Positions 20,196 through 28,268 of a stretch of DNA of 64,000 bases are shown piece by piece; within the stretch, counting starts at the first letter, position 1, and each line of letters opens with the position of its first letter. The notes under the pieces were generated by a model. That model ran no database searches. It had not been told where the DNA came from and worked only from the letters and a program-made list of their open reading frames with translations. The translations under genes were made by a program, and so were the position numbers. Origin of the DNA: Flavobacteriales bacterium (GTDB lineage Bacteria > Bacteroidota > Bacteroidia > Flavobacteriales_F > PHOS-HE28); NCBI GenBank assembly GCA_026129465.1, contig JAHCIA010000001.1:443964-507963 (forward strand), read 5' to 3'.

Positions 20196-21131
20196 CTACA
20201 TCAACCGGCCTCCCGCTGGTGTCAGCGGTGCGGGCACGTCCTTGTCGCCGAGCGTCTCCTTCAGGTCGATCATGATCGTGGTGGTGATCGCGTCCATCGG
20301 GATGTCGGTGCTCCAATTCTCGAAGGGGTTGGACATCACCTTGCCGAACACATAGATCTGGTAGAAGATCCAACCCACCACCACGGTGAGCGGGAATACG
20401 ATCCAGGTTCGGCCCATGTCCGCGAAGTGGTCCGCCACGGAGAAGGGGAAGAAGACCAGGAAGAGGCTGAGGAAGGCCATGGTGTAGTAGTCGTAGGGCC
20501 GTGGCAGGGGCGTGTTCTTGATCCGCTCGGCCATGCCTTGCAGATCGGTGAGGCGTGTCATGGTGTCGTCGATCTGCACGTAGCTGAAATCATCCATCAC
20601 GTGCTCCATGTTCATCAGTTTGATGAGCCTGCCCTGAAGGATGCCCAGTTGCGTCACCCGGTTGGTCCGCGACATGATCAGGTCGTAGGTCTCGGGCTCC
20701 AAGTGCACACCCACACGCTCACGCCATACGGCCTCGTCCCTGATGCTTCGCAGTTGCAAGCGCAGGGCGTTCACCCAGGCGAGGTGGTTGCGCACCAGAC
20801 GTTCCATCTCCGCCCGGCGCTTGGGGTGCGTATGCCGCGGATCGGCCAGCGTCAGGGCCATGCGGGTGAAGGTGCGGCTCTCATTCACCACGCCGCCCCA
20901 GATCTTGCGCGCCTCCCACCAGCGGTCGTAAGCACTGGCGTTGCGGAAGCCGAGGATGATGGCCAGTGCGGTGCCCAGCACGGTGATCACCGCCACGGGC
21001 ATTTCCACACGCGGGATGGCCGGCAGGGTGTACATGGCGTAGGCCGCCCCGGCGCAGACCAGGCTGAACAGGATGTTCTTCCAGGAATAGCGGACGGCTT
21101 GGACCGGGTGCAGCCAGGTGCGGGTGATCAT
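20196..21131 (-). CDS. Bestrophin-family (RFP-TM) anion channel
   Basis: 311 aa from ATG 21131. The family signature is GFRNASAYDRWWEARKIWG near residues 59-77, after two TM helices. Two more TM segments lie late (YDYYTMAFLSLFLVFFPFSV, VFPLTVVVGWIFYQIYVF), and the C-terminal conserved part reads NPFENWSTDIPMDAI. Bacterial bestrophins form pentameric ion channels. A CCAAAATA sequence (21139-21146, TATTTTGG on the coding strand) 7 nt upstream of the ATG resembles a -7 box. It is divergent from the SSF transporter. Confidence 0.92.
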   Translation of the reverse strand: MITRTWLHPVQAVRYSWKNILFSLVCAGAAYAMYTLPAIPRVEMPVAVITVLGTALAIILGFRNASAYDRWWEARKIWGGVVNESRTFTRMALTLADPRHTHPKRRAEMERLVRNHLAWVNALRLQLRSIRDEAVWRERVGVHLEPETYDLIMSRTNRVTQLGILQGRLIKLMNMEHVMDDFSYVQIDDTMTRLTDLQGMAERIKNTPLPRPYDYYTMAFLSLFLVFFPFSVADHFADMGRTWIVFPLTVVVGWIFYQIYVFGKVMSNPFENWSTDIPMDAITTTIMIDLKETLGDKDVPAPLTPAGGRLM

Positions 21132-21264
21132 GGGGGCGCCAAAATAGGCAGGTGTACCGTGCCGATACGCTGGCCTCCCTGGCAGCGATCCCCGCGGCAT
21201 GGTGGAGAACTCCAGCGCCGTATCGCGGACACGGATGCGCCTGCTGGCGCAACTTGCGTCGCAC

Positions 21265-22719
21265 ATGCCACCGGCCCTCGTCCTCGCCGTCATCGCCGCC
21301 TACTTCGGGCTGCTATTTCTCATCGCGCGCTTCACTGGGCGCGGCGCGGGCAACAGCGCGTTCTTCCTCGGCGAGCGGAAGTCGCCCTGGTACGTGGTGG
21401 CCTTCGGCATGATCGGCGCCTCGCTCAGTGGTGTCACCTTCATCAGTGTGCCGGGCATGGTCGGCGGCGACCAGTTCAGCTACCTGCAGATGGTGCTGGG
21501 CTATCTGCCGGGCTACGCGGTCATCGCCTTCGTGCTGATGCCACTCTACTACCGCCTGCGCCTCACCAGCATCTACGGCTACCTCGGCCAGCGCTTCGGC
21601 CGTGCCAGCTACCTCACCGGGGCCTGGTTCTTCCTGCTCAGCCGCGGCCTGGGTTCCGCCGCGCGGCTCTACCTGGTGGCGCTGGTGCTGCAGTTCCTGC
21701 TCTTCGATGCCTGGGGCCTGCCTTTCGCCGCCACCGTGGCCATCACCATCGCGCTCATCTGGCTCTACACCCACCGGGGCGGCATCCGCACCATCATCTG
21801 GACGGATACCCTGCAGACCGCCTTCATGTTGTTGGCGGTCGGCGTCACCGTCGTGCTGGTAGGGCAGAAGATGGGCTTGTCGCTGGGTGAAGCGATCGCC
21901 GAGGTGCGCGCCAGCGAACTGGCCCGGGTGTTCTTCTTCGACGACCCCAGGCCCGGCACCTTCTTCTGGAAACAATTCCTCGGAGGCATGTTCATCGCCA
22001 TCGCCATGACCGGCCTGGACCAGGACATGATGCAGAAGAACCTCAGCTGCCGCAGCATTGGCGAGGCGCAGAAGAACATGGTCTCCTTCAGCCTGGTGCT
22101 GGTGCTGGTGAATCTGGTCTTCCTCACGCTGGGTGCGTTGCTGTACATGTACGTGGATCGCTTCGGCATCACCCCGCCGGAGCGTGCCGATCAATTGTAC
22201 CCCATGCTCGCCACCGACGGCGGGCTGCCCATGGTGGTGGGCCTGCTCTTTCTGCTGGGGCTCATCGCGGCCGCCTATTCAAGTGCAGACAGCGCCCTCA
22301 CGGCCCTCACCACCAGCGTGTGTGTGGATGTGCTGGAGATCGACCGCCGGCCGGAGGACAAGCGTGAATCGCTCCGCAAGCGCGTCCACATCATGGTGAG
22401 CATCGCCATGGTGCTGCTGATCCTGCTCTTCAAGGCGCTGAACGATGACAGCGTGATCAAGACCGTGTTCCGCGTGGCGGGCTACACCTACGGTCCATTG
22501 CTCGGGCTCTTCGCCTTCGGCATGGCCACGCGGCTGGCCGTGCGCGACCGCTGGGTGCCGCTCGTCGCCGTGCTCTCGCCCGTGATCACTTTCCTGCTGG
22601 ACCGGAACAGCGAGGCGCTCTTCGGTGGTTATCGCTTCGGCTTCGAGCTGTTGCTGGTGAACGGCACCATCACGGTGATCGGCTTGTTGCTCCTCGCGCG
22701 CAAGCCGGTCCGGGCCTGA
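21265..22719 (+). CDS. Sodium:solute symporter (SSS/SSF family)
   Basis: 484 aa from ATG 21265 (MPPALVLAVIAAYFG); ATGs at 21199 and 21235 would add N-terminal residues that look unlike membrane-protein starts. About 13 TM helices. SSF hallmarks: GERKSPWYVVAFGMIGASLSG in TM1-2, YRLRLTSIYGYLGQRFG, and the sodium-site region LIAAAYSSADSALTALTTS in TM8. Substrate unknown; family members carry sugars, amino acids, proline or pantothenate. Its stop is immediately followed by the end of the convergent gene. Confidence 0.93.
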   Translation: MPPALVLAVIAAYFGLLFLIARFTGRGAGNSAFFLGERKSPWYVVAFGMIGASLSGVTFISVPGMVGGDQFSYLQMVLGYLPGYAVIAFVLMPLYYRLRLTSIYGYLGQRFGRASYLTGAWFFLLSRGLGSAARLYLVALVLQFLLFDAWGLPFAATVAITIALIWLYTHRGGIRTIIWTDTLQTAFMLLAVGVTVVLVGQKMGLSLGEAIAEVRASELARVFFFDDPRPGTFFWKQFLGGMFIAIAMTGLDQDMMQKNLSCRSIGEAQKNMVSFSLVLVLVNLVFLTLGALLYMYVDRFGITPPERADQLYPMLATDGGLPMVVGLLFLLGLIAAAYSSADSALTALTTSVCVDVLEIDRRPEDKRESLRKRVHIMVSIAMVLLILLFKALNDDSVIKTVFRVAGYTYGPLLGLFAFGMATRLAVRDRWVPLVAVLSPVITFLLDRNSEALFGGYRFGFELLLVNGTITVIGLLLLARKPVRA

Positions 22720-24549
22720 TCAGCGCGCCAGTGCCCAGATCTCGTTGTGCCCCAGGGAGACGTGTGGCTTGTAGTGCTGGCGAATGTGCGCCATGATGCG
22801 CGGGATGCGCGCGTCGTTGTCGTGGTGGTCCAGCGTGTTGTACCAGTGCCCATTGGTATAGAGAAGCCATTGGATATCGCCGCTTTCGAGCAGGGCGATC
22901 ACCTCATCCTGGTAGTGTGGGAGCTGCGCGAACTGGATCACGTTGAAGCGCGTGGGGCAGGGGCGGTCCAGGTAGTAGTACCAGGCGGCCTCTCCTGTGA
23001 GGGTGATGAAGCCCTCGTCCTGGCCCAGGTTCTCGCGCAGCCAGGCCACCGCCTCGCGGTCCTCCGCCGGGATGAAGGCCTCGTCCGCGACGCACCATGG
23101 AAAGTTCTCGCGCCATTGACCCGTCACGGTGACCGTCACCAAGGACAGCACGATGAGCGCGGGCGCGAGGAGCGCTGGCAGGCGCTTCGTCGGCGCAGGC
23201 CATGCCGTGGCCGTGAAGGGCAGCGGAATGCCCGCCCGGAAGAAGACCAGGGCGGCCAGGAACAAGCCCCACCAGCTGTATTTCAAGTGCAGTGCATCGG
23301 CGCGGCCCAGGGCGTTGCGGAAGAGCAGCAGCGCCAGCATCACCAGGCCCAACGTGAAGAGGTGATCGCGGAGGAAGCGTTCCACCGCCTTGGGCCATGG
23401 GCGCTCCCGCCAGGTGGCGAGAAAGACCCAGAGCAGCGCGAGCGGGAGCAAGGCCGCGAGCAGGGCGCAGGCCAGATAGCGTGGCGACAGGATGCTGTAC
23501 GGATAGCTGTCCATCAGTTCCTTGTACAGCGGCATTTCGCCGAAGCAGAACTGGAACATCCCAGTGTAGTTCCAGCGGATCATCAGGCCCAGCAGCAGGG
23601 TCCCGGTGATCAGCCCGGCGAGCAGGAACATCGCCGTGGCGCGCCTGGATCGCTTTGGCAGGAGCCAGAGGGTGATCGGTGCGATGACCAGGAGGAACAG
23701 TGTGAGGTAGAGGCCACGATCCACGGAAACGCCCAAGGCCAGGCCGGGCAACAGGCCCAGCATGAACATGGCTATGCGTGGTGGCCGCACGGCGGGCAGG
23801 TCATGGTCCCGCACCTCCAAGGCGATCCGTGCCAACGCGAGCAAGGCCAGCAACGTGGGCAGGTCGCGCGTCATGATGTCCAGTTGGTCCGCGATCGCCA
23901 ACGCCTGGATCGCCAGAAGTACCACCGCCGCGTGCAGCGTGTTCCGCGGGAAGAGGCGCAGCAGCAGCAACGCGAGCAGGGCATGGATGGCCACCTTGGT
24001 GAAGGATTCCAGCGCGCGCACCGCGCCGATGGAACGGCCGAAAAGTTTGAAGGCCACCACGCTGCGCAAGGGATCCTGCCAGGTGCCGTGAATGAAGAGG
24101 TGGTCGCGGTAGGGGACCTCGCCGCGCGCATAGCCCACGGCCGGTCCAAGGCTCTCGCCCTCATGGAAGCTGTCGAAGGGGCCGCTGGCGAAGGAGGTGG
24201 GCGAAAGGAGGGACAACACCATGGCCGTCAACACCAGCCAGCGTCCTGCGCCGCCATGTTCCGGCATGTCGCCGAGCGGCAGGGATGGTGCCTGGCCGGC
24301 ATCCGCCATGGTTTGGCGTGCCAGGGGCAGGAACCGCCAGGCCGATAGGAGCAACAAGGCGGGCAGCAGCACCAGCACGCCAAAGCGAAGGGAGTTGTTC
24401 GCGGGGCTGTATTCCAGCAGGCTTACCTGGCTGGGGATCCCCAAGGGGTTGCTGTAGGGAAGCTTCAGGTGTTCCCAAAGCAGCACGCCGAGCCCCACAC
24501 CGAGCAGGAGCGGAAGGCCAAAGACCGCGGAGATGCGCCAACGTGACAT
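22720..24549 (-). CDS. Multi-pass membrane protein, possible membrane glycosyltransferase-like
   Basis: 609 aa with an estimated 10-13 TM helices and a short C-terminal soluble part (about 500-609) containing WCVADEAFIPAEDREAV and YLDRPCPTRFNVIQF. The early periplasmic loop carries DSFHEGESLGPAVGYARGE and PYRDHLFIHGTWQDPL, and TM7-8 are flanked by SVDRGLYLTLFLL, a layout reminiscent of GT-C/PMT-type transferases with acidic residues in the first loop. I cannot name a substrate. It is monocistronic in appearance, and a plain polytopic protein of other function is possible. Confidence 0.72.
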   Translation of the reverse strand: MSRWRISAVFGLPLLLGVGLGVLLWEHLKLPYSNPLGIPSQVSLLEYSPANNSLRFGVLVLLPALLLLSAWRFLPLARQTMADAGQAPSLPLGDMPEHGGAGRWLVLTAMVLSLLSPTSFASGPFDSFHEGESLGPAVGYARGEVPYRDHLFIHGTWQDPLRSVVAFKLFGRSIGAVRALESFTKVAIHALLALLLLRLFPRNTLHAAVVLLAIQALAIADQLDIMTRDLPTLLALLALARIALEVRDHDLPAVRPPRIAMFMLGLLPGLALGVSVDRGLYLTLFLLVIAPITLWLLPKRSRRATAMFLLAGLITGTLLLGLMIRWNYTGMFQFCFGEMPLYKELMDSYPYSILSPRYLACALLAALLPLALLWVFLATWRERPWPKAVERFLRDHLFTLGLVMLALLLFRNALGRADALHLKYSWWGLFLAALVFFRAGIPLPFTATAWPAPTKRLPALLAPALIVLSLVTVTVTGQWRENFPWCVADEAFIPAEDREAVAWLRENLGQDEGFITLTGEAAWYYYLDRPCPTRFNVIQFAQLPHYQDEVIALLESGDIQWLLYTNGHWYNTLDHHDNDARIPRIMAHIRQHYKPHVSLGHNEIWALAR

Positions 24550-24630
24550 TCGGGTACGGCGATCCTCCGGGGATCGGCCCCGGCAATATAGAAGGATGGC
24601 GGGTATCCCCGGGCCTGGTCGTCCGCGCGG

Positions 24631-25428
24631 TCAGTCCTGGCGGCGCCAGTAGCGCTCTATGGCCTCCAGCAATTCATTGTGGATGGCGCTGTTGCTGGCC
24701 ACGATCTCCTCGTCGAAAACGGGGTCGGTGCTGGGGCGGAAACCACTGACGCGCCCGCCGGCCTCGCGCACCAGCAGCACGCCCGCCGCCACATCCCAAC
24801 TGTTGAGGCCGTACTCGTAGAAGGCCTCGAAGCGCCCGCAAGCCACATAGGCCAGATCGGCCGCGGCGCTGCCCAGGCGCCGGATACCGCGGGTGCGGTG
24901 CATCAGTTCGCGCAGCAGTTCCATGTACTCCGCCTCGTGGCCGAAGTCGTCGTAGGGGAAGCCCGTGGCGAGCAGGCTGTCCTGCAACTCCTTCCGCAAG
25001 GAAACGCGGATGGGTGCACCATTGAGGAAGGCGCCGCCGCCCTTCCAGGCGGTGAATCGCTCATCGCGCGTCACCTCATGCACCACACCGAGGATGGGTT
25101 CGGTTCCATCCACCAGCGCGATGCTGATGCAATAACAGGGCACGCCGTGCACGAAGTTGGTGGTGCCGTCCAGCGGATCGATCACCCAATTGAGGCCGGT
25201 GCCCTGCTCGCCACTGCCTTCCTCGGCGATGAAGCCAGCGCCCGGGAGAAGCTTCTCCAAGGCTTCCACGATGCGGTCCTCGGCCGTGTGGTCCACGTCG
25301 GTCACCAGGTTGTTGGCGCTTTTGGAAGAAACGCCCGCTTCGGTGAGCTTGGGGGCTTCGGCACGGATGAAGGCGGCCACATCAGCGGCGATGGCGCTGA
25401 CCTGGGAGGTGAGTTGTTGGAGATCCAT
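24631..25428 (-). CDS. Inositol monophosphatase family protein (SuhB-like)
   Basis: 265 aa from ATG 25428 (MDLQQLTSQV). Mg2+-binding residues of the family are in place: E69/E70 (FIAEEGSGE), D84 and D87 (WVIDPLDGTTNF), D212 (LNSWDVAAG). It hydrolyses inositol or related sugar phosphates; in some bacteria SuhB also affects transcription antitermination. It follows lgt on the same strand, with a 100-nt gap holding an inverted repeat, and probably ends the mtaB-lgt cluster or has its own start. Confidence 0.94.
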   Translation of the reverse strand: MDLQQLTSQVSAIAADVAAFIRAEAPKLTEAGVSSKSANNLVTDVDHTAEDRIVEALEKLLPGAGFIAEEGSGEQGTGLNWVIDPLDGTTNFVHGVPCYCISIALVDGTEPILGVVHEVTRDERFTAWKGGGAFLNGAPIRVSLRKELQDSLLATGFPYDDFGHEAEYMELLRELMHRTRGIRRLGSAAADLAYVACGRFEAFYEYGLNSWDVAAGVLLVREAGGRVSGFRPSTDPVFDEEIVASNSAIHNELLEAIERYWRRQD

Positions 25429-25451
25429 GTCGTTTCCGTGGTCGATCGTCC

Positions 25452-25543
25452 GTTGCCTGTTGTCAGTTGTCCGTGGGGTGGCCGGGGAGATGAGCGTTGG
25501 GTGCAGCTGAGCGACCGGCAACTGACAACTATGGTCTGACAAC
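25452..25543. repeat. Heptamer-based inverted repeat between lgt and the IMPase gene
   Basis: The left part reads GTTGCCT GTTGTCA GTTGTCC in near-perfect 7-nt units (25452-25472). The right part has the complementary CAACTGACAAC (25519-25529) and another CTGACAAC (25536-25543). GTTGTCAGTTG (25459-25469) and CAACTGACAAC are an exact 11-nt inverted repeat. The right arm overlaps the lgt stop and forms its last codons (VVRP). It may be a terminator-like or mobile intergenic repeat. Confidence 0.6.
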
Positions 25544-26692
25544 TTCGTTCCTCTTCCGCCTCCTCAGCCACACCATTCCGGCCACACCGGCGATCATCAG
25601 GATCGAAGAGATGATCTCCGCCTGGGTGATGCTGCCCAGCACTTGCACATTCACGCGGATCTTCTCGATGAAGAAACGCTCCAGTCCGTTGAGAAAAAGA
25701 AAGAGGAAGAAGATCATGCCCGGCGGTGTCAGACGTTTCCGCAGGGCCCAAAGCAGGAAGAAGAAGCCCACGCAGACAATGGTCTCATAGAACGGGGTGG
25801 GAAAGACCATGTCCGGAAGCACGGTGCAATACCCGTCGAAGCAGGGGCGGCCGTCGGTGAGTGGTATGCCCACGCCGTTCACGTTGTTGGGGTAGTCGTA
25901 CTGCCACAGCCATTTCGGGCCGGGACCGAGCATGGTCTTGTTCACGATGCCCCAGTCGCCGTCGCCGCTCACCTGGCAGCCGATGCGGCCGATGCCGTAA
26001 GCGAGCATCACACCGGGCGCCGCCGCGTCGGCGCCACGCCAGGCCGGTATACCATGCTTGGTGAAGTAGCGGATGACCATGGCGCCCGCCACGATGAGCC
26101 CGCCGTACATGGTGAGTCCGCTGAGGATGGCATCGCCGCTGGGGTCGGTGATGAAGGCGATGAACTCACGTGGATTCTCCAGCCAATGGAAGAGCTTGGC
26201 GCCGATCAATCCCCAAAGCGCGGCGGTAAGGGTGATGTTGCCGGCATGTTCTTGGGGTTGAACAACGACCTGCTCCGTGCGGGGCTTGTCCAGTCTGGCC
26301 TTGTCCTTTTCCCGCCATTTCAACCAGGCCAGCAGGCCCGCGAGGAGCACGCCACCGATGAACACGCCACGCCCGCTCAACAGAAAGGCCTGTGGGTCGG
26401 CGGTGGCCTCACTGAAATGCAGCAACAGATAGAGGCCTTTCCAGCCGAGCAGGAAGCCGAGGATGCCACTGGTGATCAGTTCGCCGACCGTGGCGGGCTT
26501 GCCTACGGTGACCGCACGTGTGGTGGAGCCAATTACACCCGCACCGCCCATGCGCTTCAACTCCAGGCCGAGGGTCCAACTGGCGAAGATGAAGGCCGCC
26601 GCCACGAAGAAGCCGAAGCTGTTGAGGAACTTCAGGAAGGGGAGGTCCAGTCCCGTGAGGTCCAGCAGCGCATGGTAGATGGTGGGGTACAT
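25529..26692 (-). CDS. lgt: Prolipoprotein diacylglyceryl transferase Lgt
   Basis: 387 aa from ATG 26692 (MYPTIYHALLD). It adds diacylglycerol to the lipobox Cys of prolipoproteins at the inner membrane. About seven TM helices. Key motifs in the divergent Bacteroidota form: MYGGLIVAG in place of HGGL, and GRIGCQVSGDGDWG in place of GRIGNFxNGExxG; the conserved Arg is kept. It is longer than the E. coli enzyme (291 aa), with an extra cytosolic insert (WREKDKARLDKPRTEQ). It starts 5 nt after the mtaB stop, so the two are likely co-transcribed. Confidence 0.95.
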   Translation of the reverse strand: MYPTIYHALLDLTGLDLPFLKFLNSFGFFVAAAFIFASWTLGLELKRMGGAGVIGSTTRAVTVGKPATVGELITSGILGFLLGWKGLYLLLHFSEATADPQAFLLSGRGVFIGGVLLAGLLAWLKWREKDKARLDKPRTEQVVVQPQEHAGNITLTAALWGLIGAKLFHWLENPREFIAFITDPSGDAILSGLTMYGGLIVAGAMVIRYFTKHGIPAWRGADAAAPGVMLAYGIGRIGCQVSGDGDWGIVNKTMLGPGPKWLWQYDYPNNVNGVGIPLTDGRPCFDGYCTVLPDMVFPTPFYETIVCVGFFFLLWALRKRLTPPGMIFFLFLFLNGLERFFIEKIRVNVQVLGSITQAEIISSILMIAGVAGMVWLRRRKRNEVVRP

Positions 26693-26697
26693 GGGGG

Positions 26698-28062
26698 TCA
26701 GTTGACCAGTTGCAAGTTGGCGGTTGGCTGGTTGGCGGGCACCAGCGCCTCCCATGGCGCCGGCTCGCCGGTCACGTGCCCATCGCCGTTGATGCGATGC
26801 AATTCCACCGGTGTGATCCGGTCGGCCAGGGCAGGATCGTAGGGGAGGGCGACGCGGATATAGTTGTCCGTGTAGCCCTCGATCATTCCAGCGGCCGCCT
26901 CATCGCCGTGCTCGAACAGCACGCGGCGTGTGGTGCCCAGGTGCCGCTCGCAGTGTGCGCGTTGGAGTTTGCCTCCCAGGATGCGCAGCTGCCGGGTACG
27001 TTCACGGCGCACTTCCATGGGCACGCTGTCCTCCATGCGAACGGCGGTGGTATTGGCGCGCTCGCTGTAGGTGAACACGTGGAGGTAGTCGACCGGGATC
27101 GAACGCAGGAACGCATGGGTTTTGATGAACTCCTCCTCCGTCTCGCCCGGTGTGCCGGTGATCACATCCGCACCGATGCAGGCGTGGGGCATGCGCTCCT
27201 TGATGCGCTGCACGCGTCCGGCATAGAGGAGCGTGTCGTAGCGGCGACGCATGCGCTCCAGGATCGGATCGCTGCCGCTTTGCAGGGGCATGTGGAAGTG
27301 CGGGGCGAAACGCCGGCTCTCGGCCACGAAATCGATGATCGCGTTCGAGCACAGGTTGGGTTCGATGCTGCTGATGCGGAACCGCTCGATCCCCTCCACA
27401 CCGTCCAGCGATTCGATGAGTTCCAGGAAGCTCTCGCCGTGGCCGCGTCCGAAATCGCCTGTATTCACGCCGGTAAGCACGATCTCCCGCACTCCGGTGG
27501 CGGCGATGCGCTGCGCGATGGCCACCGTTTCCGCGATGGTGCCGCTGCGGCTGCGGCCACGGGCCAGCGGTATGGTGCAGAAGGAACAGAAGTAGTCGCA
27601 GCCATCCTGCACCTTCAGGAAGGTCCTGGTCCTGTCGTTGGCGTTGTAGGAGGGGATGAAGGCGCGGACGTCCTTGATCGCCCCGTACACTGCCAGGCCC
27701 TGTTCCTGCTTGCCTTCAAGCTTTTCAAGATGTGCGGCCAGGTCGAACTTTTCGTTCGCACCCAGCACCAGGTCCACGCCGGGGATCGCTGCGATCTCCT
27801 CGGGCTTCAGTTGGGCGTAGCAGCCCACCACGGCGATGAAGGCCTCCGGGGCGATGCGTTGGAATCGGCGCACCCATTGCCGGCATTCCTTGTCGGCGTT
27901 CTCCGTGACGCTGCACGTGTTGAGCACGAAGACATCGGGCCGCTCCTCCACCTTCACCCGAGCATAGCCGGCCTCCTCCAGCGAACGGGCCAGGGTGCTG
28001 GTCTCGCTGAAGTTGAGCTTGCAGCCCAGGGTGTGGAAGGCGACGGTGCGGGGGGAACTCAT
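26698..28062 (-). CDS. mtaB: tRNA N6-threonylcarbamoyladenosine 37 methylthiotransferase MtaB
   Basis: 454 aa from ATG 28062; ATG 28077 would add 5 residues. Radical SAM enzyme that adds methylthio to t6A37 of tRNA. N-terminal MTTase domain Cys: FHTLGCKLNFSE, NTCSVTENAD, VVGCYAQ. Radical SAM Cys motif CDYFCSFC in VQDGCDYFCSFCTIPLARG, then a C-terminal TRAM domain. The KLN (not SQN/MiaB) context and the ms2t6A family features indicate MtaB rather than MiaB or RimO. The last residues (VPANQPTANLQLVN) are encoded by degenerate GTTGG repeats (26699-26740). Confidence 0.94.
   Translation of the reverse strand: MSSPRTVAFHTLGCKLNFSETSTLARSLEEAGYARVKVEERPDVFVLNTCSVTENADKECRQWVRRFQRIAPEAFIAVVGCYAQLKPEEIAAIPGVDLVLGANEKFDLAAHLEKLEGKQEQGLAVYGAIKDVRAFIPSYNANDRTRTFLKVQDGCDYFCSFCTIPLARGRSRSGTIAETVAIAQRIAATGVREIVLTGVNTGDFGRGHGESFLELIESLDGVEGIERFRISSIEPNLCSNAIIDFVAESRRFAPHFHMPLQSGSDPILERMRRRYDTLLYAGRVQRIKERMPHACIGADVITGTPGETEEEFIKTHAFLRSIPVDYLHVFTYSERANTTAVRMEDSVPMEVRRERTRQLRILGGKLQRAHCERHLGTTRRVLFEHGDEAAAGMIEGYTDNYIRVALPYDPALADRITPVELHRINGDGHVTGEPAPWEALVPANQPTANLQLVN
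26699..26740. repeat. Degenerate GTTGG tandem repeat at the 3' end of mtaB
   Basis: Five consecutive roughly 8-nt units (CAGTTGAC, CAGTTGCA, AGTTGGCG, GTTGGCTG, GTTGGCGG). They run into the mtaB reading frame and encode its C-terminal tail. Same flavour as the inverted repeat at 25452-25543. Confidence 0.45.
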
Positions 28063-28107
28063 GTGCCATTTGCTCATGCGGGCATGTGGCCACGGCGCAA
28101 GCGGCGG

Positions 28108-28115
28108 CAAAGGTA
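28108..28115 (-). promoter_or_regulatory. -7 promoter box for mtaB
   Basis: CAAAGGTA on the plus strand reads TACCTTTG on the minus strand, an exact TAnnTTTG match 45 nt upstream of the mtaB ATG. Together with lgt (5-nt gap), mtaB probably starts a transcript here. No TTG at ideal spacing was found. Confidence 0.45.
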
Positions 28116-28268
28116 TCCCGATGTGTGTGAACGGATGGTTGCATGGGCCCGGGGGGCATCCATGCCGCTTGGAGCGCGTCTAACTCGTGTTATCCGTTCC
28201 TGCCTCTACACGAACTTGACCCAGCATACGAAAGACCGCGCCGCCGGTCATCGACAATCCCGCATGGC

